Positions 24,843 through 33,423 of a DNA stretch of 64,000 nucleotides are shown here, in pieces. Positions within the stretch are counted from its first letter, which is position 1; every line of letters starts with the position of its first letter. Source of the DNA: Fundidesulfovibrio agrisoli (GTDB lineage Bacteria > Desulfobacterota > Desulfovibrionia > Desulfovibrionales > Desulfovibrionaceae); the NCBI RefSeq assembly GCF_022808715.1, contig NZ_JAKZKX010000012.1, positions 1 to 64,000 of the forward strand. The letters are read 5' to 3'. The position numbers were made by a program, and so were the translations under genes. The notes beneath the pieces are model-generated. The model did no database searches. It saw only the letters and a list, made by a program, of their open reading frames with translations, and had not been told where the DNA came from.

Positions 24843-25403
24843 CTAGACCCTGGGTTTGGGCCTGCAGGCCCCGGTGCAGCAGCCGCCGGAGAGCATCTCG
24901 GAGTAGGCGAAGAGGATGCGCCGCTCGCGCTCGGCCCGGGCTTCCTCAAGGGGAGCGGCCGGATGGGCCGCGGCCAGGGCGGCCAGGTCGGCGTGATAGG
25001 GGATGGCCCGCAGGCCCTCGCCCAGCACGGCGCCGGTGCCGGATGCCGCCAGCACGGCGGTCTTGGTGTCGGTGGTCAGCACCAGGGGCGCGGGGGGCAC
25101 GTGCAGGCGGGCGGCGGCCAGGGCTTCGCGGAGGTAGCTGCCCGGCTCGCCCGAGCAGAAGATCACCAGCATCAGGGGCGCTCCGTCCGGACCGAGGACG
25201 GCCAGATCCACCATGCGGGTGTAGTCCTGCCCGTCGACGGGGAAGCAGACGCCTATCTTTGGGGAGAGGGAATCGCGGGGGTAGCCGCGCTCCTCCACCA
25301 GCATGCGCGCCAGGCCCTGGCGGTAGATCTCGTAGGAGGTCTCCTCCAACTCCTCGCCGGTGAGGTAGTCGCGGATGACGGTGCCCAGGGATTCTTCGTG
25401 CAT
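24843..25403 (-). CDS. stand-alone HsdR N-terminal-domain protein
   Basis: A 186-residue protein whose first ~130 residues (DYLTGEELEETSYEIYRQGL, then LARMLVEERGYP) resemble the N-terminal nuclease-like domain of type I restriction subunit R (HSDR_N_2). No helicase or other restriction genes are nearby. The C-terminus has a Cys cluster GGCCTGAC and is basic. Solo proteins of this kind are common in Desulfovibrionales and their role is unknown. AGGAA precedes the ATG. Confidence 0.7.
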   Translation of the reverse strand: MHEESLGTVIRDYLTGEELEETSYEIYRQGLARMLVEERGYPRDSLSPKIGVCFPVDGQDYTRMVDLAVLGPDGAPLMLVIFCSGEPGSYLREALAAARLHVPPAPLVLTTDTKTAVLAASGTGAVLGEGLRAIPYHADLAALAAAHPAAPLEEARAERERRILFAYSEMLSGGCCTGACRPKPRV

Positions 25404-25426
25404 GGCGGGTTCCTCGCTCGAAACAT

Positions 25427-25455
25427 GGAAAAAGGCCGCCCGGTTGGGCGGCCTT
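25427..25455 (-). terminator. intrinsic terminator
   Basis: AAGGCCGCCC and GGGCGGCCTT pair across a four-base loop; on the minus strand the stem runs into TTTTTCC. It ends the operon 25494-26794. Confidence 0.85.
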
Positions 25456-25493
25456 GGAGGATAGCGTGTTGCCCATGTATGGGCAAGGAGGGG

Positions 25494-25823
25494 TCAGAGT
25501 GTGGCAGCCTTGGCGGCCAGTTGAAGGATCAGGTTCACCGCTTTGGCGACCTTTTCGATGAGGCCCGCCACTTCTTTGTACTGCCCGTTGCGCTTCTTGA
25601 TTTCCTCGCAGGTTCTGTTCAGTTCGCTGGTGCTGGTTTCAAGCACCCCAGTCGAGGCATTGAACTGCTCCGCCACGAGCTTTTCCTCTGCATGCAGGAA
25701 CAAGGTGGCAATGGTAAGAAAGCGTCTCCTTTCCGCAAATGTGTAAGAACCATTCCGGGCCATTTCGTTGGCCTTCGCAACCAGCTCACTCAATTCGTTT
25801 ATTGCGTCGTCCACTTTCGACAT
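25494..25823 (-). CDS. small helical cytoplasmic protein, hypothetical
   Basis: A 109-residue, highly helical, charged protein with heptad-like spacing and no signal peptide (starts MSKVDDAINELSELVAKANE). I recognise no family. GGGAGGG stands before the ATG. It begins 23 bases after the stop of the lipoprotein gene and shares its terminator, so the two are one operon. The pairing of an inner helical protein with an envelope lipoprotein is suggestive, but no function can be given. Confidence 0.6.
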   Translation of the reverse strand: MSKVDDAINELSELVAKANEMARNGSYTFAERRRFLTIATLFLHAEEKLVAEQFNASTGVLETSTSELNRTCEEIKKRNGQYKEVAGLIEKVAKAVNLILQLAAKAATL

Positions 25824-25846
25824 ATGACTTCCCTCCCCGGGGATTT

Positions 25847-26794
25847 CTATTTCGTGGGCGCGGCCTTGAGGGCTGCGATCTGGGCCGAGAACTGCTCGAT
25901 GAACGCCGCCTGGGTTGTGATGGTCTCAACCATCTGCGCCCAGGTTTTGATGTTCTTGTAATCCTTCGCGTAGGCCACCAAGGCATCGAAGGATTTCCGC
26001 ACACTCCCTATGACCAACTCCGGCCTGTTGAGCCTGGCCGAAACGAGCCGTTGCGCTGCGAGATTGATCTCATCCAGGTATTTCTGGCGGGTGGTACGGC
26101 TCATCTTCGTCCTGCGAACCTCCTCGTAGACCATAACGACCTGCGTAAGTTCAGTATCGCAGCGGTCCACGTATGCCTTGCCCAGACCGGCGAGGTCCGA
26201 CTCAAGGAAGTTCAGGATTGAGGTCACTGAAGGTTCAGACTTGATGATGAAATCGGCCACATCCTTGTCGCGCGCGAGTTCAAGCCCCTTCTGAGCCAGT
26301 TGTGCAATGAGAGAGACCGGCCCTGCGTATTTCCCAACTGTAGGGTCGCTGGGAGCCGCCGCATTAATCGTAGCGACGAGTCTGTCCATGTTGGCGCCCA
26401 AGGCGTTGATCCCGGCGGCCGTCCGTGCCGGTGCGTCGCTCCCCGCCAGATCGGACAGGCGTTGCGCAAGCAGCCCCAGGGCGTTCAGGGCATCAAGCCG
26501 AGCCTGGATGCCGGCGGGTGAGAATACCGCATGGACAAGCGGGGTATACTGTTCGTCCTTGCCCTCGCCCACCTTTTCAACGACGCTGAGCGTAGGATCG
26601 TTAAGACGTTCATTCAGATAGGCGTCGCGCGCATGCTGATTGAGGTTGCGGTAATACGCCTCCAGCACCGCCGTCGATTTGGCCACGCTTTGCTGGTAGT
26701 TCGCCAGCGGTTCCTTGAATTTGGCCGGGGCGCAGCCCCCGGCGAGAAGGCCGAAGGCCAGACAAAACACAAACCCAGCAGCAAGACGGTTCAT
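25847..26794 (-). CDS. helical lipoprotein, hypothetical
   Basis: A 315-residue predicted lipoprotein. The signal peptide ends in LLAGGC, with lipidated Cys21. The mature part is almost wholly helical and rich in Ala, Leu and Lys, with coiled-coil-like stretches. The start was placed at 26794, where AGGAGGAGGG stands six bases upstream; an earlier frame start lacks both. The region is less GC-rich than its surroundings. No family is recognised. Operon partner is the small helical protein downstream. Confidence 0.65.
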   Translation of the reverse strand: MNRLAAGFVFCLAFGLLAGGCAPAKFKEPLANYQQSVAKSTAVLEAYYRNLNQHARDAYLNERLNDPTLSVVEKVGEGKDEQYTPLVHAVFSPAGIQARLDALNALGLLAQRLSDLAGSDAPARTAAGINALGANMDRLVATINAAAPSDPTVGKYAGPVSLIAQLAQKGLELARDKDVADFIIKSEPSVTSILNFLESDLAGLGKAYVDRCDTELTQVVMVYEEVRRTKMSRTTRQKYLDEINLAAQRLVSARLNRPELVIGSVRKSFDALVAYAKDYKNIKTWAQMVETITTQAAFIEQFSAQIAALKAAPTK

Positions 26795-27534
26795 ATACGA
26801 CCCTCCTCCTGACCTTGGTCTGTTCAAAATGGTACATCGCCTGGGATCGAGCGCGGGGTATCCGCAAAAGAAAGTTTTCCGTCACATGTATTGTAAATTA
26901 TCGCGAGACGGTCAACGAATCGCACACAATATACAACAAACTGATACAAATTAGCACTACAGCTCACCTGTGCCGCGCGCATGAACATGTTGAATTACGC
27001 GCGCATCAGCGCACCACAGCGCATACTTTGCACAACGGTACTCCCTAATAACTATCCGCACCAAGGGCACTACATTTGATCGACTCTCCAAATCCGTACC
27101 GCAATCGCCCGTTTACGGCTTCATTTCGCGATTCTGGTCTAATCCCGCTTGCGCAAACCATCGGATTATGGATTATGAAAGCTGGTGTTCCCGCGCTTCG
27201 AAAGACCGGCCCGGCTCGAAACGCCCCAAGCGGCCGCCATGCGGCTGTCGACTTGGCTCCGCATTGCTGATAGTGCGCACCGGTTCCCTGGTTCGGCCAG
27301 GGAGCAAGCCCGGCTCAGGGACGCGGACGCCATGCAGTAGCACGCACCGCCGTCAGACTGTTCATGACTCACCCTCCTTGCGGCCGGATTTTCTGGAAGT
27401 TGGACGTCGCCTCGGATTCAGGCGTGGACGTATCCCGGCGGTACGGATTTCCCGGACCAAATGCGGACCGGGCCGTCCGGCAATTCTTCAAGTGTGCGTA
27501 ATACGAGTTTTCTTACATACAGGCGGTCAACACC
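26795..27534. other. 740-base AT-richer gene-free island
   Basis: This is the least GC-rich stretch of the window around 26880-27180. It holds a TTGACC motif and AT-rich tracts that could drive the lipoprotein operon leftwards, and a hairpin TCCCTGG/CCAGGGA near 27290. A 161-residue frame at 27168-27653 overlaps the aminotransferase gene and has no supporting features, so I leave it out. No RNA gene or repeat was recognised. Confidence 0.5.
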
Positions 27535-28674
27535 ATGCCGAACCCACGTTGCGAAGCCATCTCATCCTTTCTGGTCATGGACATCCTGGAACGCGCCTGC
27601 GCCTTGGAGCGCGAGGGCAACGACATCATCCACCTGCAGATCGGCGAGCCTGACTTCGACACCCCGGAACCGGTCAAGGAGGCCGCGGCCAAGGCCGTGC
27701 GCGACGGGCACACCCACTACACGCATTCCCTTGGCCTGCCCGCGCTGCGGGAGTCCATCTGCGCCTATTACGAGCGCACCTACGGGGTGAACGTCCACCC
27801 GGACCAGGTCCTGCTGACGCCAGGCACCTCCCCGGCCATGCTGCTCACCTTCTCGGCCCTGATCCACCCCGGCGACGAGGTGCTCCTGGCCAACCCGCAC
27901 TATGCCTGCTACCCAAACTTCATCACCTTCGCCGGGGGCAGGGTGCGCCGCGCCGACACCCGCGCCGAGGACGGCTTCCAGTTCACCCCCGCCAGCCTGG
28001 CCCCCTGCCTGGCGGACTCGCCCCGCGCGGTGGTCATCAACTCGCCTGCGAACCCGGCGGGCACCGTGATCCCCGACGCGGACCTCAAGGCCATCTGCGA
28101 GAGCGGCGCGCTGCTGGTATCGGACGAGATCTACCACGGCCTGACCTACGAAGGCCGGGCCGCCAGCGCCCTGGAGTTCACGGACAACTGCTTCGTGCTC
28201 AACGGGTTCTCGAAGCTCTGGGCCATGACCGGCTGGCGGCTGGGCTGGGTCATCGCGCCCAAAAAGTACATGCCCGCCCTGCAGCGGCTGCAACAGAACT
28301 TCTTCATCAGCGCGTCTTCCGTGGCGCAGTGGGCGGGCATCGCGGCCCTTGAGGAGTGCGGGCAGCATGTGGCGGCCATGGTGGCCGAGTACGGCAAGCG
28401 GCGCAGGGTGATGCTCGACGGGCTGGCCAAACTGGGGCTCAAGGCCCCGGTGGAGCCGACGGGCGCGTTCTACGTGCTGGCCGACGCCAGGCACATCGGG
28501 CAGGACAGCCTGGCCCTGGCCCGCGACATCCTGGAGAAGGCCCACGTGGGCGTGACCCCGGGCATCGACTTCGGCCCCGGCGCGGAGGGATACCTGCGTT
28601 TCAGCTACGCCAATTCGGTGGAGAACATCGAGGAAGGCCTGGCGCGCCTGGGGCGCTACCTCAACAACCGCTAG
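27535..28674 (+). CDS. PLP-dependent aminotransferase, class I/II
   Basis: A 379-residue fold-type I aminotransferase. The N-terminal IHLQIGEPDFDTPEPV segment binds substrate, NSPANPAGTVI holds the conserved Asn, and NGFSKLWAMTGWRLGW contains the PLP lysine (Lys227). It transfers amino groups between an amino acid and a 2-oxoacid; the sequence resembles aspartate/aromatic/alanine-type enzymes but the substrate is undecided. The coding sequence overlaps the convergent glucokinase by 14 bases at its 3' end. Confidence 0.93.
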   Translation: MPNPRCEAISSFLVMDILERACALEREGNDIIHLQIGEPDFDTPEPVKEAAAKAVRDGHTHYTHSLGLPALRESICAYYERTYGVNVHPDQVLLTPGTSPAMLLTFSALIHPGDEVLLANPHYACYPNFITFAGGRVRRADTRAEDGFQFTPASLAPCLADSPRAVVINSPANPAGTVIPDADLKAICESGALLVSDEIYHGLTYEGRAASALEFTDNCFVLNGFSKLWAMTGWRLGWVIAPKKYMPALQRLQQNFFISASSVAQWAGIAALEECGQHVAAMVAEYGKRRRVMLDGLAKLGLKAPVEPTGAFYVLADARHIGQDSLALARDILEKAHVGVTPGIDFGPGAEGYLRFSYANSVENIEEGLARLGRYLNNR

Positions 28675-29662
28675 GCGCGGCTTCCGCAAGCTGGCGGGCC
28701 AGCGACGCCGCGCCCCAGAGGCCCACGTTCTGGTCCCGCACGAGGCGCACGCCCACCCCGGCCATGAGCTCCGGGTGGGTGTGGCTGGCGCGGAATTCCC
28801 TCTCGAAGGCCCAGTGGGTCAGAAACAGCGGATTTTTGGCCGCCACGCCGCCAGACACGTACACCCCGCCCCGGGCCACCACTTCCAGCACGTAGTCCCT
28901 ACAGGCCCGGCCCAGGAAGCGGGCGAACCACTCGGTGGTGGCGTCCGCCGCGCTCAAGGAGGCGGCCACCTGGGCCGGGGCGAGATTTTCGCCCGTAAGG
29001 TAGCGGTGAAGCAGCGCCAAGCCCGACCCGGAGACGACCGTCTCCCAGCGGACGTAAGGCTCGCCCGTGAGCCTGAGCACGAAATCCTGGAACAGCCGTT
29101 CCTCCCCGGCGTTGAACGGGAAGGCCGCGTGGCCGCCCTCCGAGCCCCCCACCACGAAACCGCCCCGCCCGTCCGGGATCAAGGTCGCCTTGCCCAGGCC
29201 GGTGCCTGGGCCGATCACGGCCTGCGTCTCGGCGGTGTCCACGGCCCCTGGCAGCACCGGGTCGGACTGCTCCACGCCCAGGTGTCGGCAGCCGTGGGCC
29301 TGGGCGGTGAAGTCGTTCACCAATTGGCTCGCCTGGGGCAGCAGCTCCGGGGAGAGCTGGTCGAGGTCCAGGAGGTAGGGGATGTTGGGCGGCACGCAGG
29401 AGCGCCCCTGCCGCACCGGCCCCGCAACGGCCAGCACCGCCGCCGCGGGCGCGGGGAGGTCCCGCCCCAGGGGGGCGAGGCCGTCCAGCGCGGAGCGGAT
29501 CAGGGCCTCGAACCCGCCTGCCGCGGCGCTGGGCAGCTCCACGCGGGCGGCCATGGCCAGGGATTCCCCGCCGATGGTGAAAAGGGCGAACCGGCCGCTG
29601 GTGCCGCCGATGTCCGCCGCCAGGACCGTGGCCCGGCAATGGGATGCGCTGGCAGTAACCAT
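28661..29662 (-). CDS. glk: glucokinase
   Basis: A 333-residue glucokinase of the bacterial Glk family, which phosphorylates glucose with ATP. The phosphate-binding loop is LAADIGGTSGRFAL, the sugar-binding region includes LVNDFTAQAHG, and the second ATP motif is IGPGTGLGKATLI. GGSEGGHAAF carries the conserved Glu/His. AGGAGG lies before the ATG at 29662. The 3' end overlaps the convergent aminotransferase, so full transcription of one may interfere with the other. No sugar uptake genes are adjacent. Confidence 0.93.
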   Translation of the reverse strand: MVTASASHCRATVLAADIGGTSGRFALFTIGGESLAMAARVELPSAAAGGFEALIRSALDGLAPLGRDLPAPAAAVLAVAGPVRQGRSCVPPNIPYLLDLDQLSPELLPQASQLVNDFTAQAHGCRHLGVEQSDPVLPGAVDTAETQAVIGPGTGLGKATLIPDGRGGFVVGGSEGGHAAFPFNAGEERLFQDFVLRLTGEPYVRWETVVSGSGLALLHRYLTGENLAPAQVAASLSAADATTEWFARFLGRACRDYVLEVVARGGVYVSGGVAAKNPLFLTHWAFEREFRASHTHPELMAGVGVRLVRDQNVGLWGAASLARQLAEAAPSGC

Positions 29663-29805
29663 ACCCCCTCCTAGGCCAAAACACCCGCGCGGCGCAACCG
29701 TGAACCACCGCGCCGACTGCGCGGCGCCCGGCGCGGCGTGTGCGCTGTTGTCAAAACGGCCGGTATCTGGGAAACACGTCCAACACCGAAGCCCCGGAGG
29801 CAACC

Positions 29806-30303
29806 ATGCGCATGCGCGCCCTTTCCGTCACGCTCTTCTGCTTCACGATCCTGGCCGCTTCAGCGGTTCAGGCCGAGCCAGTCCACTACAAGCAGCTCAT
29901 CTCCATGCTCACGGTCAGCCTGCCCGGCTGGACCCCCGGCGAACCCACCGGCCAGACCGTGCGCTCGCCGCTGGAGGCCAGCGAGGCCACCCAGGAGTTC
30001 ACCAAGGGCGAGAGCCGCATCGAGGTGGCCGTGTTCGACGGCGGCCCGGCCATGGGCGCGGCCATGGGCGCGGTGAGCCAGGTCGAGATGGAAAGCCCCG
30101 AGCAGACCGTGAAGCCCCTGACCCTGAAGGGCTTCAAGGGCGCGGTGTACACCTACCCCAAGGAGAACGAGGCCGACCTGGTGCTCATGGTGCCGCCGCG
30201 CTTCGCGGTGACCGTGCACTCCTCCGGGACCACGGACGTGGATCTGCTCAAGAAGGTCGCCGAGCAACTGGACCTGTCCAAGCTGGCCGCCGCCGGGAAG
30301 TAG
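29806..30303 (+). CDS. secreted protein, hypothetical
   Basis: A 165-residue exported protein with a signal peptide (cleavage near VQA-E). The mature sequence is acidic, beta-rich and has no cysteine. No family is recognised. GGAGG lies before the ATG. The stop is two bases from the start of a phosphatase-like gene, so the two are translated from one message; this is the best clue to its role, but what links a periplasmic and a cytoplasmic protein here is unclear. Confidence 0.65.
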   Translation: MRMRALSVTLFCFTILAASAVQAEPVHYKQLISMLTVSLPGWTPGEPTGQTVRSPLEASEATQEFTKGESRIEVAVFDGGPAMGAAMGAVSQVEMESPEQTVKPLTLKGFKGAVYTYPKENEADLVLMVPPRFAVTVHSSGTTDVDLLKKVAEQLDLSKLAAAGK

Positions 30304-30305
30304 CG

Positions 30306-30785
30306 ATGGGCAACGTCGACGAGATCCTCAACTATGTCGAGGTGGACGCCCTGCTCTCCTGCGCGGGGCAGCCCCGCGCGGAGGATTTCGCCGCCCTGGG
30401 GGCCGGCGGCTTCAAGGAAGTGATCAACCTGGCCACGGCGGCCTCCACCGGGCACCTGCCCGACGAGGCGGAGCTGTGCGCCGGGGCCGGGATGGGCTTC
30501 ACCTGGCTGCCCGTGGCCTGGGACGCCCCCACCCTCCAGGATTTCGAGGCCTTCCGGGCCTGGCTGGCCCCCCGCAGGCAAACCAAAACACTGGTGCACT
30601 GCGCCAAGAACTGGCGCGCATCCCTGTTCGTGGCGCTCTACCGCGTGCTGGAGGAAGGCCTCTCCCCGGACGCCGCCTGGGAAGAGGTGCTCTCCGTCTG
30701 GGAGCCGGACGGCGCATGGACGGGCCTGGCCAGGGCAGTTCTCAGCCGCGCGGGATCGCCATTGCCTGAGGGCCTGAAAAAGTAG
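30306..30785 (+). CDS. protein-tyrosine-phosphatase-like protein
   Basis: A 159-residue cytoplasmic protein of the small bacterial phosphatase-like families. VEVDALLSCAGQPRAEDFA at the start and the loop LVHCAKNWRAS are the landmarks. The loop spaces Cys and Arg as CX4R, one residue shorter than the usual CX5R, a form seen in some bacterial relatives; activity is therefore uncertain. It is two bases downstream of the secreted-protein gene. Confidence 0.7.
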   Translation: MGNVDEILNYVEVDALLSCAGQPRAEDFAALGAGGFKEVINLATAASTGHLPDEAELCAGAGMGFTWLPVAWDAPTLQDFEAFRAWLAPRRQTKTLVHCAKNWRASLFVALYRVLEEGLSPDAAWEEVLSVWEPDGAWTGLARAVLSRAGSPLPEGLKK

Positions 30786-30846
30786 GCAGCGGCCCGTCCA
30801 TCCGCACCCGGCACCTCCCTGGAACCCGGCATTTCCCGCTCGCCCC

Positions 30847-30898
30847 GCGAAGCAATAAGGGATTCCAAAGGGATGAAATCCCTTTGGCCGCCGGAGGC
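30847..30898 (+). repeat. dispersed repeat family R1, copy 3
   Basis: GCGAAGCAATAAGGGATTCC and the AAAGGG/CCCTTT stem, then GGCCGCCGGAGGC. It lies in the 164 bases between the phosphatase-like gene and the O-methyltransferase. Confidence 0.82.
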
Positions 30899-30949
30899 CT
30901 CCCCTCCACCTTCTCCCTCCGTCATCTGCCTTTGGACGACAGACGCCCC

Positions 30950-31615
30950 TTACCCCAGCTTCACCGCCAGGGTCATGCCGTCGCCGATGGCGGTGAGGCA
31001 GGCGTCCACGCGCCTGTCGTTGCGCATGCGCTCGTTGAAGGCGCGGATGGCCAGGGTTTCCGGGTCGTTGTTGTCCGGGTCCACCACGCGGCCGTACCAG
31101 AGGGTGTTGTCCACCGCGACCACGCCGCCGGGGCGCACCAGGGCCAGGCACTTGTCGAAATAGTTCTGGTAGTTGCCCTTGTCCGCGTCGATGAAGGCCA
31201 TGTCGTAGGTTCCGGCCAGCCCGGCGTCCAGCAGGCTCTCCAGGGTGTCCAGCGCCGGGGCGATGCGCAGGTCGACCTTCTGCTCCACACCGGCCTCGCG
31301 CCAGTAGCGACGGGCCACGTCGGTCCAGGGCACGGAGACGTCGCAGGCGGTGATGCGCCCATCGGGCGGCAGGGCCAGGGCCACGCACAGGGCGGAATAG
31401 CCGGTGTAGACCCCGATCTCCAGGGTGCGCCTGGCCTGGGTCAGCCGGGCCAGCAGCATCAGGAAGCGGCCCTGCTCCCAGCCGAGGCGCATGTGGGCCT
31501 TGACGTCCTTCGAGGTCTCCTCGGCCAGGCGGGCCAGGATTTCGGGTTCCTTGGTCTGCATGGCCCGCACATAGGCCACCAGCTCCTCCGTCATGTCGAG
31601 CGGCTTCGTGGTCAT
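30950..31615 (-). CDS. class I O-methyltransferase
   Basis: A 221-residue SAM-dependent O-methyltransferase of the caffeoyl-CoA/catechol type (Methyltransf_3). Motif I is TLEIGVYTGYSAL, followed by FIDADKGNYQNYF, the metal-binding Asp motif, and VDNTLWYG. These enzymes methylate catechol-like hydroxyls and need a divalent metal. GGGAGC lies before the ATG. It is divergent from the LysE exporter. The natural acceptor is unknown. Confidence 0.9.
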   Translation of the reverse strand: MTTKPLDMTEELVAYVRAMQTKEPEILARLAEETSKDVKAHMRLGWEQGRFLMLLARLTQARRTLEIGVYTGYSALCVALALPPDGRITACDVSVPWTDVARRYWREAGVEQKVDLRIAPALDTLESLLDAGLAGTYDMAFIDADKGNYQNYFDKCLALVRPGGVVAVDNTLWYGRVVDPDNNDPETLAIRAFNERMRNDRRVDACLTAIGDGMTLAVKLG

Positions 31616-31629
31616 GGATGCTCCCGTTC

Positions 31630-31658
31630 TTGACAAGGACTTCTTCCTGGGTTCTCTA
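31630..31658 (+). promoter_or_regulatory. sigma-70-like promoter for the LysE gene
   Basis: TTGACA is followed after 17 bases by TCTCTA, ending about 28 bases before the TTG start. The -35 box is perfect but the -10 box is weak. Confidence 0.5.
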
Positions 31659-31686
31659 GCACCTCCGCTTTCTGGAGGAAACAGCC

Positions 31687-32313
31687 TTGAACGACGCCGC
31701 CTCATTCCTGCTCACGGGCCTGACGCTGGGACTGGCCGCCGGACTGACCCCGGGGCCGCTCCAGATGCTCATCTGCGCCCAAACCATCACCCACGGCCCG
31801 CGCGAGGGAGCCAAGGTCGCCCTGGCCCCCCTGTTCACGGACCTGCCCGTGATGGCCTTGTGCATCCTGGTGCTGGAGGCATTCTCCGGCCAGAAATGGC
31901 TCATGGGGCTGGTTTCGCTGGCGGGCGGCGTGGTGGTGCTGCGCTTCGGCTGGTATTGCCTGCGCTCGGGGCCGCTCAACCTGGCCCCGCCGGGCGGGGG
32001 CGCGGGCTCCTGGCGCAAGGGGCTGGCCACCAACATATTGAACCCCAAAATGATCGTGTTCTGGGGCACCGTGGGCGCGCCCACCATCCTGATGGCCTAC
32101 GCGGCCTCGGCAGGGGCTGCCGCCGCCTTCCTGCTGGGGTTCTACGCCCTGCTCATCGGAGTGAACCTGGCCCTGGCCTGGCTCACGGCGCGCTTCGCCG
32201 CCTTCCTTGCTGGCAGCGGATACGTCTGGACCATGCGCGTGCTCGGCCTGCTGCTCTGGCTGGCGGCGGCGCAGCTGGTGTGGGACGGCCTGGGCCGCCT
32301 CGGCCTTGCCTAG
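31687..32313 (+). CDS. LysE-family amino-acid exporter
   Basis: A 208-residue inner-membrane protein with six hydrophobic helices; LTLGLAAGLTPGPLQML and NILNPKMIVFWG are typical of LysE/RhtB exporters. It removes excess amino acids or analogues from the cytoplasm. The start codon is TTG at 31687, chosen because GGAGG is eight bases upstream and no ATG or GTG precedes the first helix. It is divergent from the O-methyltransferase. The cargo is unknown; adjacency to the putrescine genes may be chance. Confidence 0.88.
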   Translation: MNDAASFLLTGLTLGLAAGLTPGPLQMLICAQTITHGPREGAKVALAPLFTDLPVMALCILVLEAFSGQKWLMGLVSLAGGVVVLRFGWYCLRSGPLNLAPPGGGAGSWRKGLATNILNPKMIVFWGTVGAPTILMAYAASAGAAAAFLLGFYALLIGVNLALAWLTARFAAFLAGSGYVWTMRVLGLLLWLAAAQLVWDGLGRLGLA

Positions 32314-32368
32314 CCCCGCCCCACAGGCTACAAGATCGGTCTCCATCATCGAAATCCGAGGAACTCCC

Positions 32369-33262
32369 ATGCCCCATCACAAGCCCTACACCGTGGCCCT
32401 GGTCCAGATGGCCCCGGCCGACACGCCCGGGCGCTCCATAGAGAAAGCCGCGCAGCTCTGCTCCGAAGCAGCCGCCAAAGGCGCGAAGATGATCTGCCTG
32501 CCGGAGCTCTTCGCCACGCCCTATTTCTGCCAGAGCGAGGACCACGCCTTCTTCTCCTTGGCGGAGCCCATCCCCGGGCCCACCACCATTGCCCTCGGCA
32601 AGGCCGCCAAGGCCGCCGGGTGCACCATCGTGGCCCCGCTGTTCGAGCGCCGCGCCGCCGGGCTCTACCACAACTCCCTGGCCGTCATCGGCCCGGACGG
32701 CGAGATCAACGGCGTCTACCGCAAGATGCACATCCCCGACGACCCGCTCTTCTACGAGAAGTTCTACTTCGCCCCCGGGGATCTGGGCTTCAAGCGCTTC
32801 GACACCCCCGTGGGCCCCATCGGCACCCTCATCTGCTGGGACCAGTGGTACCCCGAGGCCGCCCGCCTGACCGCCCTGCGCGGCTCGCACATCCTGTTCT
32901 ACCCCACGGCCATCGGCTGGCACCCCTCCGAAAAGGCCCAGTACGGCGTGGAGCAGCGCGACGCCTGGATCACCATCCAGCGCGCCCACGCCATCGCCAA
33001 CGGCTGCTACGTGGCCGCCGTGAACCGCGTTGGGCACGAGGTGCCCGAGTGCGGCGGCGACGGACTGGAGTTCTGGGGATCGAGCTTCCTCTGCGGCCCC
33101 ATGGGCACCATCCTGGCCCAGGCCTCCATGAACAAGGAAGAGACCGTGCTGGCCGAGGTGGACCCCAAGCTCGTGGACACCACCCGCACCCACTGGCCCT
33201 TCCTGCGCGACCGCAGGATCGACGCCTACGGGCCGCTGGAGAAACGATTCATCGACGAGTAA
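32369..33262 (+). CDS. aguB: N-carbamoylputrescine amidase
   Basis: A 297-residue nitrilase-superfamily amidohydrolase. The catalytic triad is Glu in CLPELF, Lys in VYRKMHIP and Cys in LICWDQWYPE. FYEKFYFAPGD and WGSSFLCGP match the AguB type, which converts N-carbamoylputrescine to putrescine, ammonia and carbon dioxide. It is followed by agmatine deiminase, the enzyme that makes its substrate, which fixes the identification. GAGGAA lies before the ATG. Confidence 0.95.
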   Translation: MPHHKPYTVALVQMAPADTPGRSIEKAAQLCSEAAAKGAKMICLPELFATPYFCQSEDHAFFSLAEPIPGPTTIALGKAAKAAGCTIVAPLFERRAAGLYHNSLAVIGPDGEINGVYRKMHIPDDPLFYEKFYFAPGDLGFKRFDTPVGPIGTLICWDQWYPEAARLTALRGSHILFYPTAIGWHPSEKAQYGVEQRDAWITIQRAHAIANGCYVAAVNRVGHEVPECGGDGLEFWGSSFLCGPMGTILAQASMNKEETVLAEVDPKLVDTTRTHWPFLRDRRIDAYGPLEKRFIDE

Positions 33263-33271
33263 GACAAGAAC

Positions 33272-33308
33272 GGGGGGAAACCTTTTGTGAACAAAAGGTT
33301 CTCCCCCC
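33272..33308 (+). terminator. terminator-like hairpin between aguB and aguA
   Basis: GGGGGGAAACCTTTTGT pairs with ACAAAAGGTTCTCCCCCC. No T-tract follows; instead GGACCCCCCTTCCAAAAAAC comes next, a tail common after this hairpin in Desulfovibrionales. It may be a dispersed repeat as much as a terminator. Confidence 0.6.
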
Positions 33309-33363
33309 GGACCCCCCTTCCAAAAAACTTTAGTCCGCTTCGCGACGGTCGAGCGAGGCCCAT

Positions 33364-33415
33364 GCAAAGCGGAACGGGAGTCCAGAGGGACGAAGTCCCT
33401 TTGGCCGCCGGAGGC
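33364..33415 (+). repeat. dispersed repeat family R1, copy 4
   Basis: GGGAGTCCAGAGGG, CCCTTTGG and CCGCCGGAGGC match the other copies. Its terminal GGAGG (33410-33414) is nine bases before the aguA start and appears to act as that gene's Shine-Dalgarno sequence. Confidence 0.8.
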
Positions 33416-33423
33416 CCTCTTCC

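Noticed and set aside
27168-27653. A 161-codon frame upstream of the aminotransferase
   Set aside because: Overlaps the aminotransferase start in another frame, has no ribosome site and its translation is Arg/Thr/Ser noise.
33272-33340. Riboswitch in the aguB-aguA gap
   Set aside because: The fold is a simple hairpin of the kind scattered through Desulfovibrionales, followed by repeat R1, with no known riboswitch core.
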